DNA from: Zeugodacus cucurbitae
Lineage: Eukaryota > Arthropoda > Insecta > Diptera > Tephritidae
Reading direction: 5' to 3'
NCBI RefSeq assembly: GCF_028554725.1
Contig: NC_071668.1
Coordinates: 29,428,501-29,492,500 of the forward strand
Length of the DNA stretch: 64,000 nt
The translations under genes were made by a program, and so were the position numbers. Of this stretch, positions 24,997-36,110 are shown one piece after another. The notes beneath the pieces were generated by a model, which was not told the DNA's origin, did no database searches, and saw nothing but the letters and a program-made list of their open reading frames with translations. Position 1 is the stretch's first letter, and each line of letters opens with the position of its first letter.

Positions 24997-26950
24997 AATA
25001 TATGTTTTGTGCATTTCCTATGAATAGAACAGGATATGATTAATAACAACTCAACGCGCAATAACAATAAATAAAGTTGCAAATTGCTTATCAATATTTG
25101 TTTACTTTGCTTATTTATATTTTTTCGCGTATAAATATAAACTAAAGTGAGTCATAAAATTGGCAGAAACCAGGTAAACTTTTATATACAAACGTGAAAT
25201 AAGCAAAGTGATCCGCCAGTTAAACTGATATGATGTTTGCCCATATGTAGTGATAAGCACAATTGACACATAAACGAATATACAGAAACAAATGGGAGTA
25301 TTTGTATAGATAGGGCAGTGTATAATATATGTATATGCCTCCCGAAGAGGCTTGTGAGGATTTGTGCAAAAATGTGGCGTAAATATGACGTTGAACCTTT
25401 GTGTGCTTGTGTGTGATCTCCACCCAAAATGTATCGTTTTACTCATGTTTTAGCTTTATGACGGTAACCCGCAATGAAAACATTTCTCAAGAATTTACAA
25501 GGCAAAATCGGCTTGGCTGTCAATGTATATAACAATGTAAATTATATATATGTACATATCAATGAAGGTGTGTTTAGAAGAACATGTGCGATTTTGCGAT
25601 TTGAATACAAATAGTCTTTAAAGAGAGAGTACACAGAGTACTTCCTATATGGTATATTATATGCCGCTCCACTAAATTCGACGTTGTGGTAGGCAGCAAA
25701 AGGTGTTGACAGAATTGAAAGGGATGTTTTGATTGCAATAAGCTACCATACACATATTTACATATGTATATACTATATATAAGTTTACAAATAAAAAGGT
25801 AACATCAGCTCAAGGACACCCTGGAATATTGCATACATACATATGAGTATGCATCTCTCTACAGCTTTAACAAGACTTGAGAGCATTTCGCTCTTCATTT
25901 TGCCTCAGTTTATTGAGTCAAATTTGAATATCTTTCATTCGTCCCATTATTATCAGCATCTCCACCACTCAGTTGATGTGCCACCCTTCGTGTGAATTGA
26001 AAAAATTCGCTGAATTTGCATAAAATTTGATTTTTATGGTAAGAAACTTCTAAATTGAGCACGACATGCGAATATGTGATGGCACGTGTTATTGTTGGCA
26101 TTCTGATGTTGTTGTTTTTTCCGCTTTAACAAAGAAAGTTGGAAACTGCTATTTGTCACAGAATTTCCTCTATAATACATTCATACATATACACATAGTG
26201 TGAATGTTTTTGAAAATGTCACGAAAAATATTCTATATTCTTTATGATTAGAGTATATATAACTACCCGTACATATATTCATATATGTAATAGGGGTATA
26301 TGTAATAGTCTATGTGAGGTTTGTTTGGAACAAGTGATGCATTCTCAATGAATTGAATATCATAAATTGTTCATTGATGGCACTACCTCGTACCTAGTAT
26401 GGGCTTCAGGACCAATTAGTCACACCAATTAGAGAGTCGATTTTTTCCATATAATCAGTATAAGTAATAGATTTTATTTATACGCTGATGGCCTATAGAT
26501 TACTTCTAAAATCTCGGTTAGAAATAGACCAGAGTAATGGTTTCTTCACTAATGTCGGAAATTATAGTTCCTCTAAGATAATTCGTTATCCTCCTATTTA
26601 CTCTAATTAGGATTGAGACTACGGATTAAAAAACTTACACATCATAGAACAAGTCACTGACAACTACGGTAGGACTTATGTATAAGAAAGCTTACGAAAT
26701 GAATGAGGTGAACGTGATAATCATTTAATTAACTCAAAGAGTATGAAAAGAGTGTTGCATTATTGAAAGAAATTAAACTTTATTTAATAGATCGATGTGT
26801 TGAAAGTTACTTCCAGTAGATATGTTTTTCGAGCATGTCAATATTAATCAGTTCCGATTATTAGCGCCAATCAATATTTTTTCATCTGAGGTACTTGGTA
26901 TTTGGGTGGAGGGTTGTATAGTTGCTCGTAAGAGTAAAAATAATTACTAT
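24997..26950. other. non-coding stretch, no gene seen
   Basis: AT-rich with TACATATGTA-type runs. The longest open frames (25111-25446, minus) overlap each other in three frames and have no domain. Confidence 0.55.
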
Positions 26951-28317
26951 TTTTATACTCTCGCAACCTGTTGCACAGAGTATCATAGTTTTGTTCACAT
27001 AACGGTTGTTTGTGTCACCAAGAAATATAAGAGTTAGATATGGGGTTATATATACATAAATGATCAGGATGACGAGTAGATTTGAAATCCGGATGTCTGT
27101 CCGTCCGTCTGTCCGTCTGTCCGTGCAAGCGATAACTTGAGTAAAAATTAAGATATCTTAATGAAACTTGGAACACATGTTCCTTGGCACCCTGAGGAGG
27201 TTGCTTTCGAAAATGGGCAAAATCGGTCCACTGCCACGCCCACAAAATGGAGGAAACCGAAAACCTATACAGTGTCATAACTAAGCCATAAATAAAGTTA
27301 TGAAAATGAAATTTGGAACATAGGATCCTATTAGGGAGGGGCACATTTGGATGTAATTTTTTTGGAAAAGTGGGCGTGACCCCGCCCCCAAATAGGTTTT
27401 TTGTATATAACTCGCAAACCAATAAAGCTATATAAGCCAAACTTTCTGCAGTCGTTTCTTTTAGCCATTACTAAAAGTGGGTTAACTCCCTAACGAAAAC
27501 CGTCAGAAACACCAAATTTTACATAAGAAAAGGCAGAAGAAAGCTGCACTGAGATTTTTTTACAAAATGGAAAATGGGCGTGGTGTCGGCCACTTATGGG
27601 TCAAAAACCATATCTCAAGAACTATTCGACCGATTTCAATGAAATTCGGTACATAACACTTTCTTGACACCCTGATGACACGGGTGGAATATGGGCGAAA
27701 TCGGTTCACAACTACGTCTACTTCCCATATAACCCAATTTTGAATTCCATCTGATTCGTTCACTTTATAATGTATTCATAAGGAACCAATGAAGCTAGCG
27801 GAATAAAACTTTACACAAATACTGTATTTGAGCTGTGACATCACTTGTGGAAAAATTGTCAAAATCGAACCATGACTTTTCAAGGCCCCTGATATCAAAC
27901 ATGAAGAACTCATTGCCTAAGGTTAATTTTTCACCGAAAATATAGGTAAATCCCTCAGATATTTTAATGTAATTCATTCCCTCTGAATTTTTTTCTTATA
28001 ACAGTTTCTCTCTGTACCTGAAATGGTAAAAATTGGGTCATAACTTCCCCCAGATCCCATATACCTAATTATAAGTAATATTAAATTAAGTGAGCGTATA
28101 GTCTTCGATACGTTGTATCTTGGTGGTGAAAACGAGTGAAATCGGTTTAGGAATTACCTCAGTCCCCATATACTATTTATGATGATTTTCGTTATTCTAT
28201 TGAACTTTATGCCGAATATATGGGTCGAATTGTGTTGTCTTTATAAAATTACATCAATAAATTGCGAGAGTATAAAATGTTCGGTTACACCCGAACTTAG
28301 CCCTTCCTTACTTGTTT
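26951..28317 (+). mobile_element. DINE-1/HINE-like repeat, copy F (subfamily 2, longest copy)
   Basis: The most complete forward copy: TTTTATACTCTCGCAAC (26951), core GTCCGTCCGTCTGTCCGTCT (about 27099-27118), CACGCCCACAAAATGG, the subfamily 2 right half, TTGCGAGAGTATAAAA (28262-28277), hairpin GTTCGG-TTACAC-CCGAAC and CCCTTCCTTACTTGTT. The two 16-base subterminal repeats are exact inverse complements. A 141-codon open frame on the minus strand (27015-27440) is explained by repeat sequence shared with other copies, where it is broken. Confidence 0.85.
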
Positions 28318-29450
28318 TAATCTTCGACCGTTCCCCTAAATGGTAAAACTGGTGATTGTTATTTTTGCTGGAATCTGTGTTTAAAAAAAAAATGCAACAA
28401 AATACCGAAACACTTCGAAAAAGTAAATTAATGCGTTCGTGTTTGCATACTTAGCTTTTGATGGATTTTTTAACCGCTCACGTAGGATTCCATAATCCAT
28501 AAATACCACGATAAGTTGTCGAAGGAGCTATATTCAATGTTTCAGGCAAAGTAAGACGCTGCAAGTAATCTAAAAATTTATTGCAAATAGCTGAGAGTTG
28601 AAAATTGTTATTTATCCATTAAATTCTGTTAAATATGTCTTTACAAAGTCAAGTGAAGCGCATATCTTGTGTGGTTTCTGTGCGAATTTCGCCTGCAAAA
28701 GCGTCGTGCAGGTCGTCAACCGGTAACTTCACTACACCACCACAACTGCCGTAGTGTATGCAGGCGCTTTCGGCTTGAGGAGTTGGAACATTTGCTTTTT
28801 TGGGCATTCGACTTCTCGGTATGCATTCACCGGTACAAACACGTAAATTTAACTGGTTTTTACGCTGATTGCTTTTACAGTGTTGTACATTCGTGTTTTC
28901 TTTATATCCACTCTGTTGCTTGTTCTTTTGATTACTCTAAGTGACCATCAACAAGCCTGGAGCTAACAACTCCAAACCTTAGTAAACCAATTTGATGTTG
29001 CAAGTATTTTTTCCTTTGCAACTTTTCTGCAATTTTAGTTGTTGGTTGTTTGTTGGTTTCCTTATTTTATTACATGCTCGTGCAAAGAGTTGAAAGAGTT
29101 GTGGCATTAGCCACACGAACTGGTTGGAGATGATTTGTGTGGAATTTCTACTTGAATGGGCTGCACATAATTTTCGCTCCTTATTTATCGGTAAGCTCAG
29201 TGGACTTTCTGCTCGCTGCTGCATCTCAAAAGAACCGGATATGAGGGTAACAAATACCTTGGTTGATGCTTTCTCGGCTTTCGGTGTGCGTACGACGGTC
29301 AGTAAATACATGCATGCATCTAAATGTGTAATAATTGAATACATCCCAGGAAATTGCATCGTTTGACCAGTTTAAATTTTATAAGCTTTAATTACCCTTT
29401 GAATTCCATTTGGTATATATTGGTTTCATATATTAAACATACGTACATAT
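28318..29450. other. non-coding or unassigned stretch
   Basis: 28669-28944 (+) and 28979-29359 (-) hold open frames of 80-126 codons on opposite strands. Neither has a domain or good splice sites, so they are not called as genes. Confidence 0.45.
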
Positions 29451-30330
29451 AATAATACGAGCTGCGGAACTAAATAGAGAGGGTACAATCTTCTACAAGA
29501 GTGTACAGCTCCTGGCGTATGCCGATGATATTGATATCATCGGAAGCAACAACCGCGCCGTTTGTTCTGCGTTTTCCAGACTAGATAAAGAAGCGAAGCG
29601 TATGGGTCTGGTGGTGAATGAGGACAAGACGAAATATCTCCTGTCATCAAACAAACAGTCAGCGCACTCGCGTCTTGGCTCCCACGTCACTGTTGACAGT
29701 CATAACTTTGAAGTTGTAGATAATTTCGTTTATCTGGGAACCAGCATTAACAACACCAACAATGTCAGCCTTGAAATCCAACGCAGAATCACTATTGCCA
29801 ACAGGTGCTACTTTGGACTGAGTAGGCAATTGAAAAGTAAAGTCCTCTCTCGACGAACCAAAATCAAACTCTATAAGTCGCTCATTATTCCCGTCCTGAT
29901 GTATGGCGCTGAAGCGTGGACGATGACAACATCCGATGAGACGACTCTTGGGGTTTTCGAGAGAAAGGTTTTGCGCAAGATTTATGGTCCTCTAAACATT
30001 GGCAACGGCGAATACCGCAGACGATGGAACGATGAGCTGTACGATTTATACGACGACATTGACATAGTTCAGCGAATAAAAAGACAGCGGCTACGCTGGC
30101 TAGGTCATGTTGTACGGATGGAAGAAAACACTCCAGCTCTGAAAGTATTCGATGCAGTACCCGCTGGAGGAAGCCGCGGAAGAGGACGACCTCCACTCCG
30201 GTGGAAAGACCAAGTGCAAAGTGACCTGGCTTCACTTGGTGTTTCCAGTTGGCGCCAAAAAGCAAAAAGGAGGAATGAGTGGCGCGCTCTGGTGGATTCG
30301 GCTATAATCGCTTAAAGCGGTTCCTACGCC
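29451..30330 (+). pseudogene. RTE-type retrotransposon, 5'-truncated copy (reverse transcriptase C-terminus)
   Basis: The sequence matches the nearly full copy from its position 62700 onward. In-frame coding runs from the block before the YADD motif to the stop at 30313-30315, so the reverse transcriptase palm end, thumb and C-terminal region are kept. AYADDIDIIG is present, followed by VNEDKTKYLLSS, DNFVYLGTSI and the C-terminal RLRWLGHVVRM. The element's endonuclease and most of its RT are absent, as expected from 5' truncation during target-primed reverse transcription. The frame has no internal stop and differs from the 60-63 kb copy at few residues (for example K for N after SRQL), so it is a young insertion. 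It ends CCTACGCCAA followed by an (AT)n tract. Confidence 0.9.
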
Positions 30331-33300
30331 AAATATATATATATATATACATATGTATCTATGTATGAGAATTTGTAGTGTTATTTAAAATTTAATTTAT
30401 TTATTATTAAAATCACCTCAAATATTCGAACACACAAGCGTATGTAAAAAATTGCAATCCTCTGTGATTTCCCTGATAGTCAGTGTGCAGGTGATTTTTG
30501 CAAAATAACCTGTTGGCTTATCTGCTGCTGGGTTGATAATTTGGAAAGTTTATGTGAAATAAAGTTGCATATTTGCAAGAAGCGCTTGGAATTCGAGTTT
30601 AAGAGCAGAAAATATCACCAAAGAAGTACAAGCGCTTACAAAGAGAGTATCAAAAATACATTAATATCAAGCATGCATACATACTATCCTCAAATGAAAG
30701 CTCTTGTGGCGTAGAAGATGGAATTGGAAACACACACTTTTCAAAAACGAAAAATAAAAATAATTTTTGATTTGGTAGATAGATTTTGGAGACTAAACTA
30801 AGTTAGAAGATAGATGTTAGACGATTTTTAAGGGTTCAGTTCCAGAATAGTTTCTAGTGTCGCCACAAAGAAGTATATTGCCAAAAATCGTCGACATTTT
30901 TATTATGCCGAAGCATACCACCGCCTCATATTTAGTCGTTATGCTTTCAATCCATTCTCTGCACTGTCATTAATCAAGTCACATAATCATCTTCTTAGAT
31001 TCGCCACTGCTCTCTTCGCCTTGTGTGAGCTCTGGTCTTATGTAAAAACAAATTGCCCTGAAACCAACAACAAATTTAGCCATTTCAATTCAATGCAAGG
31101 TAGTTTGTGAATAACTCATTAAAATGGTTTAAATGCTTGCTCTTCTACTTGTTTATGTCATTCTATTTGATTTATGCCATTTGTTTGTGCGATTCACTAC
31201 ACTTCAAGCTTAGGCGAATTGAAAATGGACTCCGTATGCTAAATCTATACACATCTATGTACATACATACATACATATATAAAATATTGAGATAACTTCT
31301 CATACTTAAGTGCCCGGACGAAGGTATTTGATATTAAGAGATAGATTACTTTGTAATATTGATCATTATTTACCATATTATTTTAACATTCATCTTATCA
31401 ATTATATCTAATTATATATATTTGTATATATTTATATATACTAAATTATACGTATATGTGTATGTAAGTGGCTGCTCCATCTGTTTAAAAGGTGAGGCAT
31501 ATTAAATATGGTACAATAACCCAATGTGGTCGAATGGCGGTAATAAAAGAGTCACTCTATCTCGAAAACTTTCTCAAAATTTAATGTTTCTAATATTTTA
31601 TAGCACCTTCGACATTGCATTGTTCGTGTATTTATCTGGCATGCCAAACATTTTGCTTTATTGCGTCCATCGGCGAATGTGATTTGTGTGCGGTGCGGAT
31701 TGTTGCTTTATTGCCCGCAGCAATGACAAGAGGGCAAAAACAGAAAACAAACAACAATTTCGGCCACACATCAAAACACATTTCACCCGATCAATTTGAC
31801 AGCCGCAACTGGCGTTCAAGTGACGGCCGTCCGTCTGTCTTGGGCGCAAGCGCGTGGTTGTTGCTTTGCCTCGCCTGCGGCGGCTTAGAAATTTTGAATG
31901 TATATTTGCCATATGAATTAATGACGCTGGGTTGTTGTGGTACAGCGGCTTGAATACATTGTGGTGAAGCAACAACAATTGTGGCTGTAATTAAAATACA
32001 ACAATTTTACAATTTTATCTAATTTTAAGCATCCGCCGCGAATTTGCACTCGCCGATTTACTTAATTCACACTGCTCTATCCGTCTACCCTCAACGCTTT
32101 TACATACCGACTGCGTTTGTTGTTGTTTTGCGTTTTTCATTTGCTTTCGGAAAGGTGCAGTCGCACAGTGAAAGTGTTTGATTCATAAAACTCAAATCTA
32201 AATTTGGTGTGAAGATTCCGAAAATGGCATTGCATTGTGTTGGAGAAAGAAGCGAGAAAAAATGAAATGAAATGTGGAGTGCCCACATTAGCCTAAGCTC
32301 TTGACATATTAAGTTAAGTATTTATGCAGTCTTTTTTGCGTCTCCATCAACGCACATTTCATGCCGTAGAGCCATTTATTAAACGGCTTTGTAACATTGC
32401 GACAATTGTGTGATATTTTTTTATTTTAATATTTAATTTTTTGTTTGTTTAATTTTTCTGATTTTGTGTACGATTTTCGCATGAGATAAACATATGCACG
32501 TAATGTCCACATTTATGATTTACAATGCAATTAAAAATATTTTAATAAATGTTTACGTAAAATGAAAATATTTTTAATTGCATAACATTATTTCACAAGC
32601 TTTGCTGATGAGCGAAAAATCCAAAAAGATATCATCAAAATCAGTCCTGTTTTATGTTTGATTTGTATAGATTTAGGTAATCAGCACCTTTGGACCAACT
32701 ATACCAACTCAGCTTAAATGCGTCGAACGAGATAGATATCTAGAAATCACCGTACTCCCGTAAGCCATGTGTCACACCTAACTAACTGCGGCCACATATT
32801 TAGCGGTATGGTAAAGTTGTCAACAGATTTTGGCCACATTGTGGCAAAATCAAGACACTTGTGGGCCGCAACACGCAAGAAGTTTTATATTTTTTCTTTG
32901 CTTATTTTTTGATTGTTTGTTTTTTAATAATGCTGAGTGAAAGGCGGTTGAATTGGTGTGGGCGCAGACGATTTTAGCGCGATAAAGAATTGCGCTGTCC
33001 ATTTTGCCATCGCGGCTGCCGATGGCTCGATAGATTGGGTTTGGAGGCTTGTAGGTTGCTGTTATATAAGAACGGCATTCCGTAAGCAAATTATTTTTAA
33101 TCGTCAAAATAATAATGAGTAATTTAGATACTTGGCAAGCGGAGTAGTTGAAAAAGAAAAAATAATTTGTTATTGTATCAGAATGAAGTGTTTGCATAAT
33201 ACCAACGGTAAGTGTTTGACAAATGAGGCAGTGCTTGACTTTCAAGTTTAAGTGTTTTGAGGAGAAAATAAATCTTTAGAATAATAATAAAATATAAATC

Positions 33301-33375
33301 TATGTTTTATGTTTTATAGAGCGAAGATTAATTGATTACCTTAAACGCTCAAATAATTTCTTAACTGATCCATCC
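30331..33375. other. non-coding stretch, no gene seen
   Basis: AT-rich, with a somewhat more GC-rich part at 31640-31900. Open frames on both strands at 31615-31978 overlap and have no domain. Confidence 0.55.
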
Positions 33376-33640
33376 AATTCAATGGCTCCCACATCACTGC
33401 TGACTGTCATAAGTTATGACTCATAACTTTGAAATCGTAGATAATTTCGTCTATCTTGGAATCAGCATCAACAATGTCAGCCTGAAACGCAGAATCAGTC
33501 TTGCTAACAGGTGCTACTTTGAACTGAGTAGGCAATTGAAAAGTAAAGTCCTCTTTCGGCGAACTAAAACCAAACTCTACAAGTAGCTCATCATTTCCGC
33601 CCTGATGTATGTATGGGAATCGTAAACATATTCAGAAACT
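33376..33640 (+). pseudogene. RTE-type retrotransposon, short degraded fragment
   Basis: Nucleotide match to about 62925-63155 of the full copy: ATGGCTCCCACATCACTG, then TAGATAATTTCGTCTATCTTGG, then AACAGGTGCTACTTTGAACT. It has small deletions, a short duplication near 33410-33430 and an in-frame TAG after CTCTACAAG. Both ends are truncated, so it is older than the other two copies. Confidence 0.85.
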
Positions 33641-35454
33641 AACCGGAGCGGTCAATGACTGCTATCTATCTTTTCTTAAAATACAACACCAATTTGTAGT
33701 GACAATTAAACCATTAAAAATTCACCCCTTTAACGAAGAAATTGGCTTTTCCTGACTGGTTGATGTCGGATTGAATTACCGATAAAAAATGAGAACAATG
33801 GTCTTTCATTACAGAATAAACGTTACGCCGCAGCCAACCATGTAAAAAAATTTATTTATTTTCTGAGTTTTCTTTTTCATTGCAACTGGTTGGTGTGGGC
33901 AGCTGGTTTAATGTGTTCGATTCGATACTCTCCAATGATTGGCGAAAAGAAAACAGCTAATGTGTTGAAAAGTAAAGTAAAGGATCTCTCGAAAAAATGC
34001 ACATAGGAGCATATGTATTATACAATGTATTCTTAAAAGCAAACTTATACTTTAAGAGAGGTAGAGAAGCATTAGTGCTATTAAGACAAAGATATGTATC
34101 ACTATTCATATGTTGGCTAAATTTTCCATTCTGTGAACTGAAAAGTCATGAAATTCATTATTGGTAAGAGTTGTAAATTTAAATTCGCATCCCAGTTGTG
34201 TTGTTGTGTACAGCATTGCAGAACATATTTCCAAAACTTTTATTCAGGCTTCAAGCACTTTAGACTTTGTTGCGTGAGTTCAACACATAGTTTGCCATTT
34301 CTCTTTTCAATGCGTTCTCAAGTAACTTCTTGCGCAATACCATTTTACTTTTTATTTTCACTAATTTTCTACAAACTGTTTACAACTTCTTCCACATGCT
34401 GCAGCTGCAGCTGCTTTCCTTGCTGCAAATTCACTGCAATGATAAGTTAATATGCACAACAATGCTCGTGCATTCTGCATGTTGCATATTGCAACAATTT
34501 GTTACTTTGTGACATTTGCTGTTGTCACTCAACTCGAAAGCATTGTTGCACTTATGTAGTTGCCACTGCCGCATCGTTCTCCTTGCTGCCTTCTAAGCTG
34601 ACTCCAGCTTCAGCTGAGTAATAAATGCGGAAAGTAGTGAAAGCGGCTTGCAGTTTTGTTGCACAATACTTCTATGGTTGCACCACATAGCGCGAGCTAT
34701 TGTTGACTAAATCTGTCTGCCTGTATGTAAGGACGCAGCGTTCGCAACAATGTTGCAACTGAGTCGGCTTGCTGACATTTGTGTCACGTTTGCGCTGATT
34801 TATGCGCGTCGCTGCATTTTGTGTTGAAATTTTCTTATCTGCTTCCTTCTTTTTGCCCACAAAATCTTCTTTTTGTGTTGGGATTTTTAAGCCAAAGCGA
34901 TTTTTTGTGTTCATTTTTCTTCGGTTTTTTCGTTTCTTATTTTGCGGCTGAAAATGATATGCGATTTGCTTAAGTTGCATGTTGCCGCCTGCATTTTCGT
35001 GGGAGTTTCAGCGACTTTTGCGGTTTTATATAATATCTCATGAGTATTGCAAGTGCTAACTGTGTGAGTTACTGCTTCCGCGTATGCCTTCGCTGATGAC
35101 TTGCTGCGTTCAATCTGTGGCAGCTTGGCACACAATGCGAGCGCTTGCCTGTAAGTTGCTTCCGTGCTGCGCCACAAATACCACATATCGCTCATGTAAC
35201 GGTTTGTCGGCTTGTACTCATGAGAAGTTTGTGGCAGAAACTCATTTGAGTCGGCGGTGTCACCTAGATGAAGATCTTATGTGATTACGAAATCAGCTGT
35301 TGCTGATGATGATGTCTGCGGCTATGAGCATGTTGAGGTAAATTGTACTGCTTTTGTCGATTATGCTTTGAAGGGAGATTGCCAATCATATTTGAACACA
35401 AATGTCGAGATAATTTAAGCGTTGAGATATATATATATACATATACATATATGC
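33641..35454. other. non-coding stretch, no gene seen
   Basis: 34150-35300 is richer in TGC/GCT trinucleotides and in open frames on both strands, but no domain or splice structure emerges. Confidence 0.5.
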
Positions 35455-36110
35455 ATAAAGAGTGATCCATTTCGAGGTTCTCTACTTAAAAAAACACAGG
35501 ATACGTAACTTCAAATTCAAGGGTAAATTAGTCGGTTATCAATGTGCGATATCGTCACCATTGATAGTTATGTTCTCACCGGCATCATTTTAAAAAAAAC
35601 ATGGACCGATGATTCCACCGGTCCACAAACCATTTCTGAATTAAACAACATTTTTTGAATCCCTTCAGATTGCTCTTCGTCCCAAAAGCGGGAATTTTGC
35701 TTGTTTACATACTTGGTTTACACACAGTGGCCCTCATCGCTGAACAGAATTTGGCTCGAAAATGTCGGATCTACTTGAAACTTTTCAAGAGCCCATAGAG
35801 AGAAGCGATGTTGCTTGTAAAGGTCGAGCAGCTTCACTTCTTACACAAACTGTATTTTGTAAAGCTGTGTCGACGTAAAATGCGCCAAGTCGTTTCATAC
35901 GTCAGTTTGGATTGCTGCGTACGGCCCCGATTCGACTCTTCACGGTATTCGTGTACACTCTCAGTTACGGTCGTGGACGTGGTCTATTCGGTTGAATATT
36001 ATCCAATAATGAATGGTCTAGGTCTCAGGATGGGTGCAAAAACATGGTCACCACTCTGTCTCACAAAGCTTAAACCCAATCTTCAGTGTATCTGTTGATT
36101 ATTAAGTTGT
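35455..36110 (-). pseudogene. mariner/IS630-type (DDE) transposase relic
   Basis: On the minus strand, across several frameshifts, pieces of a DDE transposase can be read. They are a catalytic-Asp region ILFSDEGH-like, then YVNKQNSRFWDEEQSEGIQK, then WTGGIIGP and NDAGENITINGD. This order (SDE, RIWDE, W.GGIIGP, NDAG..TING) is that of insect IS630/Tc1/mariner-superfamily transposases. The final part with the last catalytic acids is missing. 'GTGATCCATTTCGAGGTTC' near 35462 may be close to one end of the element; the other end is not resolved. Frameshifts and stops (for example a TAA after TGTGTG) make it inactive. Confidence 0.6.

Noticed and set aside
27015..27440. 141-codon minus-strand open frame
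   Set aside because: It lies inside repeat copy F. The same frame is broken in the other copies, so it is not a gene.
29885..30265. 126-codon antisense frame
   Set aside because: Mirror of the RTE reverse transcriptase C-terminus; a similar shadow occurs at 63140-63451.
31615..31978. Overlapping open frames on both strands in a GC-richer patch
   Set aside because: No domain, no splice structure, and equal openness on both strands suggests composition rather than coding.
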